64,000 bases of DNA from Leifsonia sp. ALI-44-B (GTDB taxonomy: Bacteria > Actinomycetota > Actinomycetes > Actinomycetales > Microbacteriaceae). How positions within the stretch are numbered: the first letter of the stretch is position 1; each line of letters opens with the position of its first letter. Below, piece after piece: positions 60,130-64,000 of the stretch. Location: NCBI RefSeq assembly GCF_001984125.1, contig NZ_MTQL01000007.1:310001-374000 (forward strand). Reading direction: 5' to 3'. Below the pieces are notes generated by a model. It did no database searches. It had not been told where the DNA came from and worked only from the letters and a program-made list of their open reading frames with translations. Both the position numbers and the translations under genes were made by a program.

Positions 60130-61384
60130 GACGAACCACCCCCGTCGCCGGCGCCGGGGAAGAGGGCGACGCGGTCACAGACGCCGCCGCGGGTGCCGAC
60201 CTCGGAGCCGACCCGGATGCCGGCGAAGACACCGACTCGGCCGCCGTCACCGGAATGCGGGCCCGCGCGGTATAGACGCCGTCAACGGCCTCGGCCTCCA
60301 ACATGCCGCCCATCCCTTCGACGCGTGCGCGCATTCCTCGGACTCCCGACCCCGAGCCGGGGTTGCGGGTGAGTCCCACTCGATTCTCTACCTCGATGAC
60401 GACGTCGTGAGCGCGCCAGGTCTCGCGAAAGGCCACGGGCTGACGGGCATCCCCGTGTCGGATGGCGTTCGTCAGCATCTCCTGAGCCACGCGACGGATG
60501 ACGAGGCGCAGGCCCGCATCGTGCAGCCGCGGCTGGCCCCGGACGACGCGCTCGATGGCGACGCCCGACTCGCGAACCTGCTCGATCAGGGCATCCAGGT
60601 CGATGGTCTCGTCGTCGATGCCCGCGGCCGGGTCGCCGTTCAGCACCTGCCGCACCTCGAGCAGCGACCGCCGGGCCGTTGCCGCGATGGTCGCCGAAAC
60701 CTGCCGCAACCGAGCCTCGTCGTGGATGAACTCGGTCGAGTCGGCCTGCGCGATGATCACGGCGAGCGAATGCCCCACCACGTCGTGCACGTCGCGCGCC
60801 ATCGTGGCCCGCAACCGCTCGAACTCGGCGCTGTCGAGCGCCTTCACCATCTCGGTCTCGGCCTCGACGCGGCGGCCGGCCTCGATGCGCTGCGAGCGCA
60901 GGGCCCGCACGGCGAACCCCAACAGCCAGGCGGATGCGAGCACGACGACGGGTGCGACCGACGCGGCGATCTGCCCCTCGGTCGAGCCGTAGGCCATCTG
61001 GGCGTAGCGCGTTCCCGTCTGCGTCAGGTAGGAGGAGGCCATGATGCCGCCGGCCAGCGCGGAGACGGCTGCGGCGCCCAACTCCCAGCGGGTTCCGCGG
61101 CGGGCGCACGCGTAGAGGACGAGGAGGAGCGCGAGGTCGGCGAAACCCGGGCGCTCGCTCAGGACGAGCTGGGCGATGGCGAGCAGCCACACTAGCGCGA
61201 GGCTGGCGAGGGGCGAGACGTTGCGGCATCCGATCGCCAGGAAAGCGAGCAGGGCGGTGAGGATGCCGGCGGCGTTGACCTCGAGCGGCGGGAACACGGC
61301 CAGCAGCGCGACGACCAGACCGGTGGCGACATCGACGAGGATGAGCCGGCGGCGGTCGCGCAGGAGGTCGATCATGCGGCGCAC
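60122..61384 (-). CDS. Sensor histidine kinase
   Basis: Membrane sensor of 420 aa. About five to six hydrophobic helices occupy residues 15-165. The HisKA_3 motif is LRATMARDVHDVVGHSLAVI with the phospho-acceptor His near 195. The HATPase part has RVAQEMLTNAIRHG (N box) and GSGSGVRGMRARVEGMGG (G boxes). A Ser/Ala/Pro-rich tail ends the protein. A start at the ATG at 61375 is equally possible. It is transcribed with the response regulator gene. Confidence 0.92.
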   Translation of the reverse strand: MRRMIDLLRDRRRLILVDVATGLVVALLAVFPPLEVNAAGILTALLAFLAIGCRNVSPLASLALVWLLAIAQLVLSERPGFADLALLLVLYACARRGTRWELGAAAVSALAGGIMASSYLTQTGTRYAQMAYGSTEGQIAASVAPVVVLASAWLLGFAVRALRSQRIEAGRRVEAETEMVKALDSAEFERLRATMARDVHDVVGHSLAVIIAQADSTEFIHDEARLRQVSATIAATARRSLLEVRQVLNGDPAAGIDDETIDLDALIEQVRESGVAIERVVRGQPRLHDAGLRLVIRRVAQEMLTNAIRHGDARQPVAFRETWRAHDVVIEVENRVGLTRNPGSGSGVRGMRARVEGMGGMLEAEAVDGVYTARARIPVTAAESVSSPASGSAPRSAPAAASVTASPSSPAPATGVVRHD

Positions 61385-61481
61385 CGCGGCGGGTGGCCGG
61401 GCCGGGTCGCCTCGAATGTGTTCACACGGTTGACCCTATGCCACGGCCGGTCAGACACCCCGAGTGCAGCCGAAGCATTTC

Positions 61482-62345
61482 TCATTGCGGGTCAATGAGG
61501 CTTCGCGCGCGCACCCACTCAGAAATGTGATCGATCGCCGGGCGAAACGCCGGGTCGAGTGGCCGGTTGAGGAAGGCGTGCGCCGTCCCGGCCATCACGC
61601 TGTAATCGGTCTCGACACCGGCGGCCACGAGCTCGCGCCCGAACTGCCCGCCCGACGCGCGCATGGTGTCGCGGTCGGCATCCAGCAGGAGGGACGGCGG
61701 GAAGCCGCTCAAGTCGTGCCCGCCCGCGAACGCCGTCGGATCACGGAGAACGGCGGGATCGCCGACATAGATGCGGTTCAGGATGTCGAGCAGCGCCGCC
61801 GAGTGCGAGTATCGGCGATGGCCCCGCGACCGAGGCCGGTCCTCGCACGGGCCCTTCGGAAGGCGCGCGTGGAAGAACCCGTAGGTGAAGAAAGTGCCGA
61901 GAAGCGGAGCGTCACCGTCGGCCACGAGCCGCATGACGGCACCGGCCGAGAGGCACGCGCCGGCGCTCGCACCGCCCAGGATGACGCCCTCGGGGTGCTG
62001 CTCCTGGACCTGCCGCACGACCGCGACGACGTCGTCGAGCGGCACCGGGAAGCGGTTGCGCGATCGCGCCCGCCGGTTGTCGGCGGTGTGGGCGGCGCGG
62101 CTCAGCGAGGGGCGAACGAGTCGATAGCCCACCGCGGTCGTCGCGATCCCCTCGGCGGCGAGCGCCCGCGCCACCTGATCCGACTCCGGCAGCTCCAGGC
62201 TGCCCCGGATGAAACCTCCACCGTGCACCCACACCACGTGCGCGGCCGGGCGCGGATGCCCGGGGTCGACGTATTGCCGAATCGGGACGCCGCCGTGCGG
62301 CCCCGGCACGACACTGTCGGTGACCTCGATGCTGTGTTCCCCCAT
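61482..62345 (-). CDS. Alpha/beta-hydrolase esterase (hormone-sensitive-lipase family)
   Basis: Carboxylesterase of 287 aa. The family's HGGG oxyanion motif is VVWVHGGGFIRG, the nucleophile elbow GGASAGACL with the catalytic Ser, an Asp in LLLDADRDTM, and His in GTAHAFLNRP. No signal peptide is visible. It is divergent from another alpha/beta hydrolase gene, with starts only 50 bases apart, and the ATG follows TAGGCT by 6 nt. Confidence 0.9.
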   Translation of the reverse strand: MGEHSIEVTDSVVPGPHGGVPIRQYVDPGHPRPAAHVVWVHGGGFIRGSLELPESDQVARALAAEGIATTAVGYRLVRPSLSRAAHTADNRRARSRNRFPVPLDDVVAVVRQVQEQHPEGVILGGASAGACLSAGAVMRLVADGDAPLLGTFFTYGFFHARLPKGPCEDRPRSRGHRRYSHSAALLDILNRIYVGDPAVLRDPTAFAGGHDLSGFPPSLLLDADRDTMRASGGQFGRELVAAGVETDYSVMAGTAHAFLNRPLDPAFRPAIDHISEWVRARSLIDPQ

Positions 62346-62351
62346 CCGCTC

Positions 62352-62357
62352 AGCCTA
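62352..62357 (-). promoter_or_regulatory. Leaderless -10 element (TAGGCT) for the esterase gene
   Basis: On the minus strand TAGGCT, 6 nt (gagcgg), ATG at 62345. Confidence 0.5.
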
Positions 62358-62382
62358 TGACGGCGCCGCATTCGACCCCGGC

Positions 62383-62388
62383 TACCCT
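62383..62388 (+). promoter_or_regulatory. Leaderless -10 element (TACCCT) for the hydrolase gene
   Basis: TACCCT, 7 nt (taacaga), ATG at 62396. It supports the shorter start over the ATG at 62357. Confidence 0.45.
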
Positions 62389-62395
62389 TAACAGA

Positions 62396-63286
62396 ATGCA
62401 GAAGAACGCGGGATGCCGGTGGGTCGAGGTTCACGACGACGAGACCGGGGCGCCCTTCCCGGTGTTGGTCATGTATCCGACCGATTCGCGCGAGCAGCCG
62501 ACCCAGCTAGGCCCCTACACGGAGAGCGTCGCCCTCGACGCCGAGGTCGCCCCGCCCGCCGATGGTTCGCGGTATCCGCTCGTCGTCCTGTCGCACGGCA
62601 ACGGCGGCTCGCCCCTGCTCTACCGTGACCTCGCTGCGGCGCTGGCTCGCGCCGGTTTCGTCGTCGCGGCGCCCACGCATCCGGGCAACAGTATCGGCGA
62701 CAACGCCTCCTATGGGCGGGTGGCGAACCTGGTCGACCGGCCGCGACATGTGGTCGAGGTCATTCAGTTCATGCTGAGCGACCCTCGTTTCGCGCCGGTG
62801 GTGCGCCCCACGGATGTCGGCCTCATCGGGCATTCGATGGGCGGCTACTCGGTGCTGGCCGCCGCGGGCGCCGTGCCGACGGCTTTCGCGCGCGAAACCG
62901 AGTCGGGCGAACCCGAGAAGCTGCACCCGCGCACGAGTCGTCGCGTCGGGGCGCTGGTGTTGCTCGCGCCCGCGACGCCGTGGTTCCAGGAGGAGACGGC
63001 GCTGCGCAATGTGGAGGTGCCGATTCTGCTGATGTCGGGCGAACACGACAAGCACACCCCCGCGTGGCAGGGCGATATTGTGCTCGACGGCGTGCCCGAC
63101 CGTGCGCTCGTGCGGCACGAGATCGTCGAGAACGGCGGCCACTTCTCGTTCCTCACCCCGTTCCCCGAGGTGATGCAGAACGCGAGTTTCCCGCCCTCCC
63201 AAGACCCGTCAGGCTTCGACCGCGAGGCTTTCCACGCCCGCATGAACGCCGACGTCGTCGCCTTCCTCACGGACACCCTCGGCTAG
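62396..63286 (+). CDS. Alpha/beta hydrolase (PAF-acetylhydrolase/dienelactone-hydrolase-like)
   Basis: Predicted esterase of 296 aa. Features: PFPVLVMYPTDSRE, LVVLSHGNGGSPLLYRDLAAALA (oxyanion region), nucleophile elbow LIGHSMGGYSVLA with Ser, acid in LLMSGEHDKHTP, and His in NGGHFSFL. Resembles plasma PAF-acetylhydrolase-like bacterial proteins. No signal peptide. Start chosen at 62396, 7 nt after TACCCT. Its last 78 bases overlap, on the opposite strand, the end of the ROK-family gene. Confidence 0.88.
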   Translation: MQKNAGCRWVEVHDDETGAPFPVLVMYPTDSREQPTQLGPYTESVALDAEVAPPADGSRYPLVVLSHGNGGSPLLYRDLAAALARAGFVVAAPTHPGNSIGDNASYGRVANLVDRPRHVVEVIQFMLSDPRFAPVVRPTDVGLIGHSMGGYSVLAAAGAVPTAFARETESGEPEKLHPRTSRRVGALVLLAPATPWFQEETALRNVEVPILLMSGEHDKHTPAWQGDIVLDGVPDRALVRHEIVENGGHFSFLTPFPEVMQNASFPPSQDPSGFDREAFHARMNADVVAFLTDTLG

Positions 63287-64000
63287 ATCGGGCTGCGCCG
63301 ACTGCAGCTCGGCCGCACCCCGGGGTGCCACGTCGCACGCCCGGTGCACCAGGGCCGCGGCACCGACCAATGGGCCGTCTCCCGCAAGACCCGTCGGTCG
63401 GATCGTGACGGCGGAGGCGTAGGGGAACAGCGCGCTCTCTGCCGCCGCCGCCCGCACCAAGTCGATGTAGTCGGGCGCCACATTCGCGAACCCGCCACCG
63501 ATGGCGACCGCCTCGAGATCGAGCAGGGTTGTCACATTACTGATCGCCAACCCGACGGCTTCGGCCGACCGCCGCACGGCGGCTCTCGCTATGGGGTCGC
63601 CGTCTGCGTACGACGCGGCGAGCTGCTCGCCCGTCCGCCCGAGCCAACCTCGGCTCTGAGCCCATGCCACCGTGCGTGGCCCGGCCGCGATGCCCTCGAG
63701 GGTTCCAGAGTCGCTCGGGCCGCCTGCGTCCGCGGGGCGCAGACGCAGCTGGCCGATGTGGCCCGCATTGCCCGACGCACCCGAAACCATGTTCCCATCG
63801 AGGATGATGCCGCCGCCGACGCCGGTGGACACGACGATCGCCATCGAATGGCGGGCACCGCGGTTGGCGCCCCGCCACCGTTCCGCCAGCGCGATGCAGG
63901 TACCGTCGAGACGCAACACCACCGGCACGTCGCGGCTGTCGTCACCCAGCTCTGCCCGGACCGCCCGCGCGACCACGTCGACGACCGGGAACCGATCCAG
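63209..64000 (-). CDS. ROK-family protein (sugar kinase/regulator), 3' part; 5' end outside window
   Basis: About 263 residues of a ROK protein are visible, and the frame stays open to the window edge. The region VVSTGVGGGIILDGNMVSGASGNAGHIG is the ROK signature (given here in part, near the 50th residue shown). In a typical member a CxCGxxGCxE zinc loop follows; here it reads RPADAGGPSDSGTLE with no cysteine, so the zinc site is lost. An upstream helix-turn-helix, if any, is not visible. It may be a sugar kinase or a NagC-like regulator. Its last 78 bases overlap the convergent hydrolase gene. Confidence 0.8.
   Translation of the reverse strand: MDRFPVVDVVARAVRAELGDDSRDVPVVLRLDGTCIALAERWRGANRGARHSMAIVVSTGVGGGIILDGNMVSGASGNAGHIGQLRLRPADAGGPSDSGTLEGIAAGPRTVAWAQSRGWLGRTGEQLAASYADGDPIARAAVRRSAEAVGLAISNVTTLLDLEAVAIGGGFANVAPDYIDLVRAAAAESALFPYASAVTIRPTGLAGDGPLVGAAALVHRACDVAPRGAAELQSAQPDLAEGVREEGDDVGVHAGVESLAVEA

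Overview
The window looks like a stretch of chromosome from a high-GC actinobacterium, most probably a member of the Microbacteriaceae. Reasons: strong G/C at third codon positions; NucS-type mismatch repair; a single-chain class II glycyl-tRNA synthetase; maltokinase of the trehalose/alpha-glucan route; LPXTG-like surface proteins; and many start codons sitting 6-7 nt after a TANNNT -10 element (leaderless mRNAs, typical of Actinobacteria). No rRNA, tRNA, CRISPR array, insertion sequence, phage gene or origin was found. It reads as ordinary chromosome with several accessory catabolic and surface-protein loci.

Layout. 0-7 kb: end of hemA, a DUF4190 membrane protein, glyS, an LPETG surface protein, then an overlapping Nudix/alpha-beta hydrolase/alpha-beta hydrolase operon. 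7-15 kb: a beta-lactamase-fold protein that has lost its catalytic Ser and Lys, an M13 metallopeptidase, a MATE exporter, a secreted GH114-like protein, an AraC regulator and maltokinase. 15-21 kb: a secreted Gly/Asn/Val-rich repeat protein divergent from an ABC exporter/histidine kinase/LuxR response regulator/MGMT operon, and a small lipoprotein. 21-26 kb: an oxidative cluster of SDR, CYP152-type peroxygenase P450 and aldo/keto reductase, then an EmrB-type MFS exporter behind an 18-bp palindrome. 26-30 kb: a membrane-anchored HNH nuclease and a three-gene unit of small helical protein, DUF1023-type alpha/beta hydrolase and lipoprotein, resembling a secreted effector/immunity set. 30-40 kb: M20 amidohydrolase, LacI regulator with its operator and divergent MFS, an LANTG surface protein, nucS, HAD phosphatase, isochorismatase-like hydrolase, SIMPL protein and DUF1990 protein.

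40-47 kb: an iron-linked siderophore-interacting protein with a partial DtxR-type box, a large exported amidase with an LSTTG tail, and a TetR/MMPL exporter pair around a 22-bp operator. 47-55.6 kb: a sugar-alcohol locus consisting of a polyol-type MFS permease and Zn dehydrogenase on one side of a GntR regulator, and class II aldolase plus three FGGY kinases on the other. Both promoter regions carry the same TTGTACGTACAGAC element, which ties them into one regulon. The likely route is uptake, oxidation to a ketose, phosphorylation, then aldol cleavage; the true substrate is not evident. 55.9-64 kb: a RibD/DHFR-like reductase, a ketopantoate-reductase-like protein divergent from a TetR regulator over two tandem 15-bp operators, a VOC protein, a VanY-type lipoprotein carboxypeptidase, a second two-component system, two alpha/beta hydrolases and the 3' part of a ROK-family gene that leaves the window.
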